NCBI GenBank assembly: GCA_910586585.1 | Contig: CAJUKA010000142.1 | Coordinates: 1-8,973, forward strand | Direction of reading: 5' to 3' | DNA length: 8,973 nt | From: an uncultured Lachnospiraceae bacterium | GTDB taxonomy: Bacteria; Bacillota; Clostridia; Lachnospirales; Lachnospiraceae | Part shown: piece after piece, positions 1 through 7,176 of the stretch | Numbering within the stretch: position 1 is the first letter of the stretch | How the letters are laid out: each line of letters opens with the position of its first letter | The notes under the pieces: model-generated | Seen by the model: the letters and a program-made list of their open reading frames with translations, nothing else | Database searches by the model: none | What the model was told of the DNA's origin: nothing | Translations under genes and position numbers: made by a program

Positions 1-26
1 TAAATCCATATGGAAGAGTTATTTTT

Positions 27-56
27 TTGATAGAACTTTTTACTCTCAAGTATATT
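27..56 (+). promoter_or_regulatory. Possible promoter of the MFS transporter gene
   Basis: TTGATA (27-32) and TATATT (51-56) each match the sigma-A consensus at five of six positions and are 18 nt apart. A start of transcription about 7 nt further on would leave only about 10 nt before the ATG at 73, with the GAGG Shine-Dalgarno at 63-66 almost at the RNA 5' end. That is tight, so the gene may instead be read from a promoter left of the window. Confidence 0.35.
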
Positions 57-72
57 AGAAATGAGGTTAATA

Positions 73-1236
73 ATGGCAACTATCCTTTTAGTAATTATTT
101 ATATCACATTTATTGGATTAGGTATTCCAGATTCTTTGTTCGGAACAGCCTGGCCAGCAATTTATACAGAATTTCAGCTGCCAGTTTCCTATGCAAACTT
201 TGTAACAAGTATAATTTCCGGAGGCACGATTCTTTCCAGCCTATTATCTGCAAAAGTCATTTCACGTTTTGGAACCGCAAAGGTCACTGCTGTCAGTACT
301 GCTTTGACTGCCTGTGCATTGTTTGGCTTTTCAAGCGCAAATCATGTACTATTTTTATGCCTTTTTGCAATTCCACTTGGAATTGGCGCTGGAGCAATTG
401 ACACAGCATTGAACAATTATGTGGCGCTGCATTATAAAGCCGTCCATATGAATTTTCTGCATTGTTTTTATGGAATTGGGGTTTCACTGAGCCCATATTT
501 GATGTCACTGATGCTTTCTGACAATGGAAATTGGAGAAATGGATATCGAACAGTCTTTTTTGTACAATCCGGAATTGCTGCTGTTAGTATTCTTACGGTT
601 CCATTGTGGAAAACTGTTCGCGATACACTGCCGCAAGGGGAAGAAACTATATCTGAGACAGGATTTTTTTATTTATTGAAGCAATGTAAAGTCCGCAGAG
701 CCTGCCTCATATTGATAGGTTCTTGTGCAATTGAGTATACTTGTGGTATCTGGGGAAGTACCTTTCTTGTCAATCAAAAAGGAATGGCTGTGGATGTCGC
801 AGCAAAAATAATCACGCTATACTATATTGGAATGGCTTGCGGACGATTTTTGTCTGGTGTTGGTTCTTATAAATTCAATAGCTGGCAAATACTAAAAGCA
901 GGGCAAGGCACGATGCTGATTGCTATTGCATTGCTTGTTTTTCCTCTTCCTGCTTTAATATCTGGTTTTGCATTGTTTCTGGTTGGTCTAGGCAATGCGC
1001 CTATTTTTCCCAATATGCTTCATCTTACCCCGAGCAATTTTGGAAAAGAAATTTCACAGACAGTTATGGGCATCCAAATGTCTGCTTCTTATTTAAGTAT
1101 CCTGCTTGCACCTGTCATATTTGGTTGGATCGCACAAAATATAAGTGTTGCACTCTTTCCCTTTTATTTGTGTGTTCTATATGTAATTATGATAAGTAAT
1201 ACGATTTTAGGGTTCTGCCTGCATCCCATATTTTGA
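73..1236 (+). CDS. MFS transporter
   Basis: Major facilitator superfamily permease of 387 residues, an integral membrane protein. Hydrophobic segments run almost end to end and are compatible with the usual 12 helices. The first helix (about 2-20) is followed by a GIPDSLFG turn. A motif-A-like SRFGTAK loop (about 64-70) lies between helices 2 and 3. A glycine-rich GIGAGAIDTALNN segment (about 103-115) is typical of small-solute MFS carriers. A hydrophilic central loop (about 190-210) separates the two halves, and GMACGRFLSG marks the repeat in the second half. I prefer ATG at 73 because GAGG (63-66) sits 6 nt before it; the in-frame ATG at 61 has no ribosome site. The substrate cannot be read from the sequence. 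The gene stands alone on its strand and converges on the M56 gene, so it is probably unrelated to the minus-strand genes. Confidence 0.9.
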   Translation: MATILLVIIYITFIGLGIPDSLFGTAWPAIYTEFQLPVSYANFVTSIISGGTILSSLLSAKVISRFGTAKVTAVSTALTACALFGFSSANHVLFLCLFAIPLGIGAGAIDTALNNYVALHYKAVHMNFLHCFYGIGVSLSPYLMSLMLSDNGNWRNGYRTVFFVQSGIAAVSILTVPLWKTVRDTLPQGEETISETGFFYLLKQCKVRRACLILIGSCAIEYTCGIWGSTFLVNQKGMAVDVAAKIITLYYIGMACGRFLSGVGSYKFNSWQILKAGQGTMLIAIALLVFPLPALISGFALFLVGLGNAPIFPNMLHLTPSNFGKEISQTVMGIQMSASYLSILLAPVIFGWIAQNISVALFPFYLCVLYVIMISNTILGFCLHPIF

Positions 1237-1280
1237 AATGACTTTCTCCTCTGTTTAATGTGCTTCATTTCAGGAAGGTA

Positions 1281-3347
1281 TTAACTAATCGGAACTAACA
1301 CTTGTTCACTAGGCACTGGTAAACCTTTTGCACGCCAGCCTTCTCCTTCTATATATACAAAAGTTACCGTTACAACCTGCCCTTCATTTCCTTCAAAATC
1401 TTCACTCTGTACAAATTGATAGGTGCACTCTGTCTCGCTGTGGGAAATCTCTGTTCCTCCAGACAACATATCCTTATGTGTAAGCCATTCCTGCTGCTTT
1501 TCATCTGAGTACTCCAAATCTGTTGAAAGTGCACAAATACCTGCATAATCATGCGCCCTGTAAAAACCTGTATATTCCACTATACATTGAGCCAGATTTT
1601 GCCCACAGTATGCTGCAAAGGACTCATAAAAGCTGTCATCCTGTTTCATCAGATTGGGCTGTGTAGCCTGTCCAGCGTCAAAAAGTTCCCATGTCTCTTC
1701 ATTCATAGTATATTTCATCGTGTTTAAATGTATATCGTCATAATGCAATACACCATAGGTATTGTTACCAAATTCAACAACTTTCTCCGAAATTTTCCAT
1801 ATTGAATCTGATATGCCAATCTCATCTAAATTCTCCAAGTCGTATTTGGAAACAAGATGGATAAATGGTTCATACCCTTCCAAAGCTGCATTATCATACA
1901 TTATCAATTCATCTGTATCGAAATGATAAAGATATTTGCCCTCATCCTTGTATGGATATGGAGCAATTACTGCCTTTAGCCCGTTTTCGCCTGCTGTATA
2001 CACTTCAATCTTGCATGGTCCACCTGTCTGTACCTCCTGACAGTTCAATGCCTGCAAGTCAAGACTTGTCATTATGCGGTTTTCGTTTAATGAATACGCA
2101 AACAGTCCACTTGAAATATGAAATACTATTTTGTTCTCATCTGCATAATCAAGCGTGCAAAGCTCCAAGTCAAACATGCTGTTTTGTGCCCATTGTGCTG
2201 GCTGATGCGCTATGAGATCTGTAGATTCTTTCTTTGTATCCGAAGTTATTTCCGCTTGTATTGTATTGGTTTTATTATCATTTTCTGTGATATCAGTCTT
2301 TTCAGCAACTGTACTAATATCATGATTTTCTTGGGCATCTGTTGCACATGCTGCCATCGTAATGATAAGCACTGCTGCCCCTGCAAGCGTTTTCCATTTT
2401 TGAGGCTTTTGATAGCTCATAATATTTTTAATACGTTTCATTGTATGTTCCTTTCCAAATGCCAGCATATTTGCTGTTTGCTGTCTTTTGTTTGCCGCAA
2501 ATGCCAGAAGCAGCCTGCTATACTCCTTTTTCATATCAAAGTTCAGTTCAGAAATTACTTTTTCATCACAGCTCATTTCCATATCACAACACATCAAATA
2601 ATAGGAAATCCATACCAAAGGATGAAACCAATAGATTATTGTCAAAAAACTGGCAAATATTTTGACAAGATAATCCTTTCTTTTGATATGATATTCTTCG
2701 TGCAGCAGAATACACTGCTGCTGTTCTTTGCTCAATCGAAAAGGTATATAAATTTTCGGCCGAAGCATTCCAAAGATAAACGGAGAGCGAATCCCATCAC
2801 ACTCGTAAACATTGTTATAAAGCTTTATGCTATATTTTAGTTTATTTTTTATTTTAATCGCTGACACAATACTATAAAATACAAGCATCAAAATTCCTGT
2901 CAGCCAGATATACACAAAGACATCTATTGTTTTGACATGCCAAGCCTTTGTACCATTACTTTCCTCTGAAAAATCTTTTTCTTGTTGTGATGGTTCATAA
3001 TTCAATATCGGACCTGATTTATTAATATGGCTGTCAATTGTCGGCTCTAATCCCTGTGTGCTCTCTCCAATGAAGCTGTTATATAAATTCATAGATTCTG
3101 GTGTAACGGTTTTTTGCTCGGATTCTATTGCTGCAAACCAATTCACTGAAACATTCAATACACTAATATTAGAAGATACAGAGCTTGGAATGATTAATCG
3201 AAACGCGACTACCCCCCACAAAATATAGGTATAACTTTTAGGAAATCCTTTCAACAAAAATCTGATTATTAGTACGAATACGATTATAAAACTTGCCAAA
3301 ACACTCATTTCTATAATTTTTAGAAAAAGTTGATTCAATATTTGCAT
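1281..3347 (-). CDS. M56-family (BlaR1/MecR1-type) membrane metalloprotease and signal sensor
   Basis: Protein of 688 residues resembling BlaR1/MecR1 antirepressors, which sense an outside signal and trigger proteolysis of a BlaI-type repressor. Membrane segments lie at about 15-31, 38-54, 142-163 and 320-333. The zinc protease motif HEEYH (216-220) is followed by KRKD, then WFHPLVW (240-246) and DMEMSCDE (255-262), the usual M56 order, so the protease looks intact. After the last helix comes a segment of about 350 residues, probably extracellular. It contains a GLFAYSLNENRIMTSLDL stretch that resembles a beta-propeller-like region of clostridial M56 proteins. I find no SxxK, SxN or KTG penicillin-binding motifs in it, so beta-lactams are an unlikely signal. 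The ATG at 3347 is chosen because AGGAG (3354-3358) lies 6 nt before it; an in-frame GTG or ATG further upstream would lack a site. It lies 144 nt behind the BlaI-type gene and is probably co-transcribed with it. Confidence 0.9.
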   Translation of the reverse strand: MQILNQLFLKIIEMSVLASFIIVFVLIIRFLLKGFPKSYTYILWGVVAFRLIIPSSVSSNISVLNVSVNWFAAIESEQKTVTPESMNLYNSFIGESTQGLEPTIDSHINKSGPILNYEPSQQEKDFSEESNGTKAWHVKTIDVFVYIWLTGILMLVFYSIVSAIKIKNKLKYSIKLYNNVYECDGIRSPFIFGMLRPKIYIPFRLSKEQQQCILLHEEYHIKRKDYLVKIFASFLTIIYWFHPLVWISYYLMCCDMEMSCDEKVISELNFDMKKEYSRLLLAFAANKRQQTANMLAFGKEHTMKRIKNIMSYQKPQKWKTLAGAAVLIITMAACATDAQENHDISTVAEKTDITENDNKTNTIQAEITSDTKKESTDLIAHQPAQWAQNSMFDLELCTLDYADENKIVFHISSGLFAYSLNENRIMTSLDLQALNCQEVQTGGPCKIEVYTAGENGLKAVIAPYPYKDEGKYLYHFDTDELIMYDNAALEGYEPFIHLVSKYDLENLDEIGISDSIWKISEKVVEFGNNTYGVLHYDDIHLNTMKYTMNEETWELFDAGQATQPNLMKQDDSFYESFAAYCGQNLAQCIVEYTGFYRAHDYAGICALSTDLEYSDEKQQEWLTHKDMLSGGTEISHSETECTYQFVQSEDFEGNEGQVVTVTFVYIEGEGWRAKGLPVPSEQVLVPIS

Positions 3348-3353
3348 CTTTCT

Positions 3354-3358
3354 CTCCT
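3354..3358 (-). promoter_or_regulatory. Ribosome binding site fixing the M56 start
   Basis: AGGAG read on the minus strand, 6 nt before the ATG at 3345-3347. It rules out the 12-residue N-terminal extension that the frame would allow. Confidence 0.75.
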
Positions 3359-3435
3359 CTGCGCATCTTTGCACGCATACCAATCAAAATTTAAAAGGCA
3401 CTTTCAAATTTTTCTTCTTTTCTGTGTTGTCTTTT

Positions 3436-3486
3436 GAGTGATAATATTTTGTGCAAGCAACACATAAACACAAGCTATTACCACTC
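3436..3486 (-). other. Stem-loop between repressor and protease genes
   Basis: On the transcribed strand, 11 nt just past the repressor stop codon (3476-3486) pair with 3436-3446 with ten Watson-Crick pairs and one G-U. After a 2x2 internal loop, TTGTG pairs with CACAA (3469-3473 with 3449-3453 in RNA terms). The sequence following the stem is CAAAAGACAACAC and has no U-run, so this is not a canonical intrinsic terminator. It could be an RNA processing or stability element setting the repressor to protease ratio; that role is inference. Confidence 0.55.
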
Positions 3487-3491
3487 ATAAC

Positions 3492-3854
3492 TTATTTCTC
3501 TGTATAGGAATCTATCATGTTCTTGATTCTTTCCGCCTCTTTTTCTGAAATAGTTTTCCCTCCTAAAAATGCTGTCAAAAATCCAGGAAGTGAACCATCA
3601 AAAGTTCGTTCTACAAAATAATTGCTCTCATCTGCCTGTACCTTTTCTCTTGGAATTCGTACACTTACCGTTGCTTGTTTATTTTCAATGTATCCTTTTT
3701 CACACATTTTTTTGATCTGCGTATATGTTGTCGATTTTTTCCATCCAAGCCGTTCGCTGCATAGCTGCACCAGCTTGCCAGAATTTATTGGCGCCACTTC
3801 CCATACAATCATCATAAAACGATAGTCACTATCACATAATCTTAAATTTTCCAT
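3492..3854 (-). CDS. BlaI/MecI-family transcriptional repressor
   Basis: Protein of 120 residues, the normal length for the family, acting as a dimeric cytoplasmic DNA-binding repressor. A winged helix-turn-helix occupies about 8-66, with the recognition helix in GWKKSTTYTQIKKMCEKGYI and the wing at about 57-69. A helical dimerisation region follows (about 75-118). The GFLTAFLGG segment aligns by eye with the LVLNFVE stretch in which S. aureus BlaI and MecI are cut, placing the possible cleavage bond at A95-F96; that is inference. GAAAGG (3863-3868) lies 8 nt before the ATG. The gene is first in an operon with the M56 protease. Two operator-like palindromes cover its own promoter, so autorepression relieved by the protease is the likely control. 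Confidence 0.92.
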   Translation of the reverse strand: MENLRLCDSDYRFMMIVWEVAPINSGKLVQLCSERLGWKKSTTYTQIKKMCEKGYIENKQATVSVRIPREKVQADESNYFVERTFDGSLPGFLTAFLGGKTISEKEAERIKNMIDSYTEK

Positions 3855-3882
3855 ATTCTCAGCCTTTCTGTGTCAATTTTTA

Positions 3883-3900
3883 GGTCTATAACAACAGACC
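3883..3900. promoter_or_regulatory. Putative BlaI-type operator O1 (downstream)
   Basis: Palindrome GGTCTATAAC/AACAGACC. A flanking T-A extends it to TAGGTCT-N8-AGACCTA at 3881-3902, with perfect 7-bp arms. It covers about +1 to +18 of the predicted transcript. It matches O2 at 14 of 18 positions in the same register, with a centre 33 bp away (about three helical turns). The mixed ACANNTGTA-like core resembles the TACA/TGTA type sites of the BlaI/MecI/CopY family. Confidence 0.7.
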
Positions 3901-3907
3901 TATTAGT

Positions 3908-3936
3908 ATAATATAAGTCTATAACTATAGACTCAA
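3908..3936 (-). promoter_or_regulatory. Promoter of the repressor/M56 operon
   Basis: On the minus strand, TTGAGT (3931-3936) and TATTAT (3908-3913) are 17 nt apart, matching the sigma-A consensus at 4/6 and 5/6 positions. The predicted start is near 3901, giving a leader of about 47 nt. A TTGACA at 3939-3944 matches -35 better but is 25 nt from this -10. Operator O2 fills the spacer and O1 covers the start site, an arrangement expected for tight repression. Confidence 0.6.
3916..3933. promoter_or_regulatory. Putative BlaI-type operator O2 (promoter spacer)
   Basis: Perfect palindrome with 8-bp arms and a 2-nt centre: AGTCTATA-AC-TATAGACT. It lies between the -10 and -35 hexamers and overlaps the inner half of the -35, so a bound repressor would block RNA polymerase. 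Confidence 0.75.
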
Positions 3937-3965
3937 TTTGTCAATTAAAATTTTATCGAAACCAC

Positions 3966-4009
3966 AAAAAAATATGCCATAAATATTTCTATTTATTTAT
4001 GACATATTT
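3966..4009 (-). terminator. Intrinsic terminator of the DUF6578-like gene
   Basis: On the minus strand a 16-bp stem (3994-4009 with 3970-3985; 15 Watson-Crick pairs plus one G-U) encloses an 8-nt loop and runs into a U-stretch (A-run 3966-3972 on the plus strand). It begins 12 nt after the stop at 4022. It ends the five-gene minus-strand run and insulates it from the BlaI/M56 operon. The stem is A/T-rich but long. Confidence 0.8.
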
Positions 4010-4021
4010 CCATATAATGAC

Positions 4022-4459
4022 TTACTCAAAGTCAAACCCAGGTTTTATCTCTAAAAATTCCATTTCTATAAGATATGCAGTCAAGAGAAATTCTACGTTC
4101 TTGACTACGCTCTTTTTTTCAAAAATATCGATTGTCTTTTGATAATCGTCTTTTATATCTATAAGAAATCCATATACAGGCGTTAAATAGGGGGTTGTTG
4201 GAGACTTAAGCTCAAAATGTAAATATACACCCTGAATATTTTTCACAATCCCAATTAGTGTGAATAATCCCTCTAAACTATCGGCATGAGCATCATAGAA
4301 ATATGTTATACGCCCAACTTGCTGTTTCATATCAACTGGCAAATAGTCATCATTCCAATCTGGTGAAACAGGCCACTTTACTTTATCACCAATGGAAAAT
4401 GGCTCTCCGCAACACGCCATCTGCCATTCATCATACCACACGATACAATTGTGTTCCAT
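4022..4459 (-). CDS. DUF6578-like protein of unknown function
   Basis: Protein of 145 residues with no signal peptide or membrane segment, so probably cytoplasmic. The N-terminus carries WYDEWQMACCGEPFSIGDKVKW (about 8-29), which I recall as the signature of the DUF6578 family; the two adjacent cysteines (about 16-17) are notable. A small beta-rich body follows, with ITYFYDAHAD in the middle and an acidic, hydrophobic C-terminus. Function is not known to me. The start is placed at 4459 because GGAGG (4468-4472) stands 8 nt ahead; the frame extends to an ATG at 4543 that overlaps the upstream gene and lacks such a site. It is the last gene of the minus-strand run and is followed by a strong terminator. 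Confidence 0.75.
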   Translation of the reverse strand: MEHNCIVWYDEWQMACCGEPFSIGDKVKWPVSPDWNDDYLPVDMKQQVGRITYFYDAHADSLEGLFTLIGIVKNIQGVYLHFELKSPTTPYLTPVYGFLIDIKDDYQKTIDIFEKKSVVKNVEFLLTAYLIEMEFLEIKPGFDFE

Positions 4460-4467
4460 ATCAAATT

Positions 4468-4472
4468 CCTCC
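4468..4472 (-). promoter_or_regulatory. Ribosome binding site fixing the DUF6578-like start
   Basis: GGAGG read on the minus strand, 8 nt before the ATG at 4457-4459. It decides for the 145-residue protein rather than the 173-residue form that would overlap the preceding lipoprotein gene by 17 nt. Confidence 0.8.
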
Positions 4473-4526
4473 AAATATGAATTCACATACAAGCATATTG
4501 ATTTTTCAATCTGTCCTCTGTGTTTC

Positions 4527-5519
4527 TTACTCAATTGGATCACTATAGATACTGTAATCTGACATCATACCATTATTATATAGTATTTGCCATCGATTGT
4601 GTGATAAATTCCATTCACTGTTTTCATTATACAAAAGATCTTCAATCTCTGCTTTAGAAAGTTCATTACTTCTGCCAATTTCTTCTCCATTTACCGTCCA
4701 TATCCATATTTCTTCATCTGAATCAACTAGCAGTTCCTCCCGCAATTCTCTGGACAAAACATATATATTGTCCTCACATTTATATTCCGCCCAACTATGA
4801 GAAGCCGCAGAATTACGCCATTGACTAAGTATCAATTGATTCTCTGTATCAATCGAAGGATTTGGAATATCCGAAAAGGTGGGTGCTTCCACAAACCCAG
4901 TTTCTGTCTGCAAAAAACAATAATAAGTCAATGCCCCCTGATTGCCGTGATGACCTGTACAGATTAAAAGATCTGGAATCGTATCAAAATTCACATCAAC
5001 ATACTCAAATTTATTCTTTGCAGAAACCCATGTCGCATAGCCTCCCTCTGCTTTTACAGGAACAATCTGTATCTCTTGCGTATTCCCTTCACGAGATATC
5101 ACCAAAACACCTTCTTCAAAAAACCAGTTATCATCATCGTAATAATCTGAAATCAGCCATTCAAAAATCCAGCCGTCAACTTGAAAACGATTATAAAGAA
5201 TTGGATTTCCTATTAAAATATCCTGTGGTGATATTTGTGCTGTCATCCTATCTTCAGAAATGTCTATCACCTCTCCACCAGCATAGACTTCCATCACACC
5301 ATCTTCTTCCTCCGACTCTTCCTGTAATGATTCTGATGTTGGCATATCAATGCGCTTCTCTTCTTCCAAAGATACTTCATATGAATCACAATCCTCAACA
5401 CCAGTTTCCTGAATTTCAATAGAAGATGGGCTATTCTCTTCCTCCTGCAATTTACCACAACTGCTTAATACAATGCTGCAAAATAGAACAATTACAATAT
5501 TGCGGATACGCTGTTTCAT
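4527..5519 (-). CDS. Lipoprotein with a D-x-N-x-D loop (XAC2610-like)
   Basis: Predicted secreted lipoprotein of 330 residues. The signal peptide runs KQRIRNIVIVLFCSIVLSSC with the lipidated cysteine at 21. An acidic, serine-rich linker follows to about 80, as in surface-tethered proteins. The globular part has several aromatic beta-strands (YNRFQVDGWIFEWLISDYYDDDNW) and then YVDVNFDTIPDLLICTG (about 173-189). That D-x-N-x-D-x-x-x-D loop is typical of calcium-binding FG-GAP/VCBS-like or XAC2610-related proteins. Its ligand is unknown. GAGG (5531-5534) is 11 nt before the ATG used here and 5 nt before an in-frame TTG at 5525, so a start two codons earlier is equally possible. It follows the RtcB gene by 63 nt and no clear promoter lies between them, so co-transcription is likely. 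Confidence 0.8.
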   Translation of the reverse strand: MKQRIRNIVIVLFCSIVLSSCGKLQEEENSPSSIEIQETGVEDCDSYEVSLEEEKRIDMPTSESLQEESEEEDGVMEVYAGGEVIDISEDRMTAQISPQDILIGNPILYNRFQVDGWIFEWLISDYYDDDNWFFEEGVLVISREGNTQEIQIVPVKAEGGYATWVSAKNKFEYVDVNFDTIPDLLICTGHHGNQGALTYYCFLQTETGFVEAPTFSDIPNPSIDTENQLILSQWRNSAASHSWAEYKCEDNIYVLSRELREELLVDSDEEIWIWTVNGEEIGRSNELSKAEIEDLLYNENSEWNLSHNRWQILYNNGMMSDYSIYSDPIE

Positions 5520-5559
5520 TTTCAATCTTTCCTCATGTTAAGTTAAAATAGCATCATTT

Positions 5560-5586
5560 TTAGAGCGTGTTTCAAACACGCTCTAA
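5560..5586. repeat. Perfect 13-bp inverted repeat over the rtcB stop codon
   Basis: Arms 5560-5572 and 5574-5586 are perfectly complementary around a single C. The practical RNA hairpin is a 10-bp stem (TTAGAGCGTG with CACGCTCTAA) and a 7-nt loop. The TAG stop of the RtcB gene (5583-5585) lies inside one arm. Neither strand has a U-run after the stem; on the transcribed strand it is followed by AAAAATGATGC. It is therefore not a standard intrinsic terminator. It could be an mRNA 3'-protecting or processing hairpin, or one copy of a small dispersed repeat. Confidence 0.7.
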
Positions 5587-7082
5587 GCCTTCACCGTAAA
5601 AATTGGTTCCATTCGCGCTACCAAGGCCGCCATGTTATGGGTTGTATGTACTGCAATGACTTCATCAATATTTTTGTAGGCATAGGGCGCTTCTGCCCGA
5701 ACGGACTCCTCCCATTTTTTCAAAATATCCGCTCTTCCCTTTAAATCAGTACGCATTGGATCAATTGGTGTAATAATATGAAACGCTTCCATAAATTCAC
5801 GAAATGCTGCATCATTCCCCTTAACTGCATCACCACGGGATTTTTTTCGCCCAGCGCCGTGACTGGCGCTCCAAAGAGACGCTCGATTTCCCAATCCACG
5901 AAGCAAATAGCTGGAGCTTCCCATAGAACCTGGTATCATCACAGGTTCACCATAATAGGCAAATTCTGTGTCTACCATTTCTTCGCAGCCTCCTGCGCAG
6001 CAAGCTCCCTTTCGATGAATATAATACACATCGTCATCCATTTGCTTTTTCCAAATATAATTGTGCGGGGCATCATACAGCAAATCCATATGACATGCAC
6101 CTAACACATTGGTAAAAACATCCTGAATCATAAAACCAAGAAACAATCGGTTTGCAAAGCCGAAATTCGCAGCATTTGCAGAAGCATCCCAAAATCGGTT
6201 CCACGCATTCTGTTTGGTACATCTTTCTGGTATGGGATATATTTTATTCTCAGGATGTGCCAGCCCAGTCGGGTATATTTCCTGACAAATCTTGCGGTTC
6301 AGCAGCCCGCTGTGATGTCCAATTGTCAGCGAACCTGCATGAATCATTATCACTACAGCGCCTTTTTTCAGTTTCCACGCATTTGCAGTCTGACCATCAT
6401 AAATCTCAGCAACCCGCTGCACTTCCAAAAAATGATTACCGCCACCAATTGTTCCAATCTGATCGTCGTATGTCAATTGTTCATAATTGCCGATAAAATC
6501 CTCTAATCCTTCTGTATTATCTGCTTTTAAGCTTCCTCGAAACACCGTTCGACGCAACCAGTTCTCCTGAATCTCTGGCTGATAATATTGCCACAAACCA
6601 TTTTTTTTACTGTCTTGATGCGTTTCTAATAATCCCTCAAGACCATAGTGGAACAATGCCTGCCGCTGTCTTCCTGTCATAGGAATCTGTCTGCCGCCCT
6701 CAAAAAAGATATGGCGAATCTTTTTGGTTATTTCAGGAAGCTTTTGCTGAATTTGTTCTTCCGACAAATCCGTAGTATAAAACCGCATTCCACAATTGAT
6801 ATCATTTCCCATTGCCTGGGGAACAACAAATCCTTTTGTCATCATCACAGTTCCAATGGGAATTCCTGATCCTTTATGAAAATCTGGTGTCAGAATCATT
6901 TTTTCGATTTTGGGAGAATCTTTTTGGAAAAAACCAGGCACCGCAGTCAGCTTGGACAACGTTTCTTCTAATGCTGTCATTTGATATAATTCTGCTACAG
7001 CATTTTTATCTGGTGCAGAATCCTCTGGCAGATAACAGGATATTGCAGTATTCCTATCTTTCCATTCTATTTTATGTATCAT
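5583..7082 (-). CDS. rtcB: RtcB-family RNA ligase
   Basis: RtcB joins RNA ends bearing 2',3'-cyclic phosphate or 3'-phosphate to 5'-OH ends, using GTP and Mn2+, in tRNA splicing or RNA repair; it acts in the cytoplasm. At 499 residues the length is normal. Family motifs appear in order: PDFHKGSGIPIG (66-77), GNDINCGMR (92-100, metal ligands D94 and C97), GTIGGGNHFLE (210-220, H217), IHAGS (247-251), DAPHN (337-341, H340), PGSMGSSSY (384-392) and SHGAGR (407-412). H408 is the expected guanylylated histidine. All catalytic positions look present. After HRKGA (356-360) comes CCAGGC, with cysteines 361, 362 and 366, where better known RtcBs have a different, cysteine-poor segment. AAGGAG (7087-7092) lies 4 nt before the ATG. 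There is no archease or rtcA/rtcR partner in the window; the neighbour upstream is a SUKH protein. Confidence 0.93.
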   Translation of the reverse strand: MIHKIEWKDRNTAISCYLPEDSAPDKNAVAELYQMTALEETLSKLTAVPGFFQKDSPKIEKMILTPDFHKGSGIPIGTVMMTKGFVVPQAMGNDINCGMRFYTTDLSEEQIQQKLPEITKKIRHIFFEGGRQIPMTGRQRQALFHYGLEGLLETHQDSKKNGLWQYYQPEIQENWLRRTVFRGSLKADNTEGLEDFIGNYEQLTYDDQIGTIGGGNHFLEVQRVAEIYDGQTANAWKLKKGAVVIMIHAGSLTIGHHSGLLNRKICQEIYPTGLAHPENKIYPIPERCTKQNAWNRFWDASANAANFGFANRLFLGFMIQDVFTNVLGACHMDLLYDAPHNYIWKKQMDDDVYYIHRKGACCAGGCEEMVDTEFAYYGEPVMIPGSMGSSSYLLRGLGNRASLWSASHGAGRKKSRGDAVKGNDAAFREFMEAFHIITPIDPMRTDLKGRADILKKWEESVRAEAPYAYKNIDEVIAVHTTHNMAALVARMEPIFTVKA

Positions 7083-7176
7083 ATAACTCCTTTTTTAATT
7101 TTTATCCTATCTGTAGCCAATTTAAACGGATTCCAAAATATCTTCCCGCACATCTGTATCAAACTGATTTTTCAAT

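Noticed and set aside
5..14. 10-bp palindrome TCCATATGGA near the left edge, followed by a T-run, as a terminator
   Set aside because: A perfect palindrome with no loop bases leaves at most a 3-bp hairpin stem, and the T-run is 8 nt away.
1234..1272. Inverted repeat TGAAATGA...TCATTTCA between the convergent MFS and M56 genes as a bidirectional terminator
   Set aside because: The arms are only 8 bp of mostly A/T, the loop is 23 nt and neither strand has a U-run after it.
2118..2840. Open plus-strand frame of 240 codons opposite the M56 gene
   Set aside because: The composition is Cys/His/Phe-rich and motif-free, it has no ribosome site, and it is antisense to clear M56 protease motifs.
4460..4543. 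N-terminal extension of the DUF6578-like protein to an ATG at 4543
   Set aside because: It would overlap the preceding stop codon and its codons contain the GGAGG that serves the ATG at 4459.
4862..5422. Plus-strand open frame of 186 codons opposite the second lipoprotein
   Set aside because: It has low-complexity Ser/His/Leu composition and no start signal; the opposite strand has a signal peptide and lipobox.
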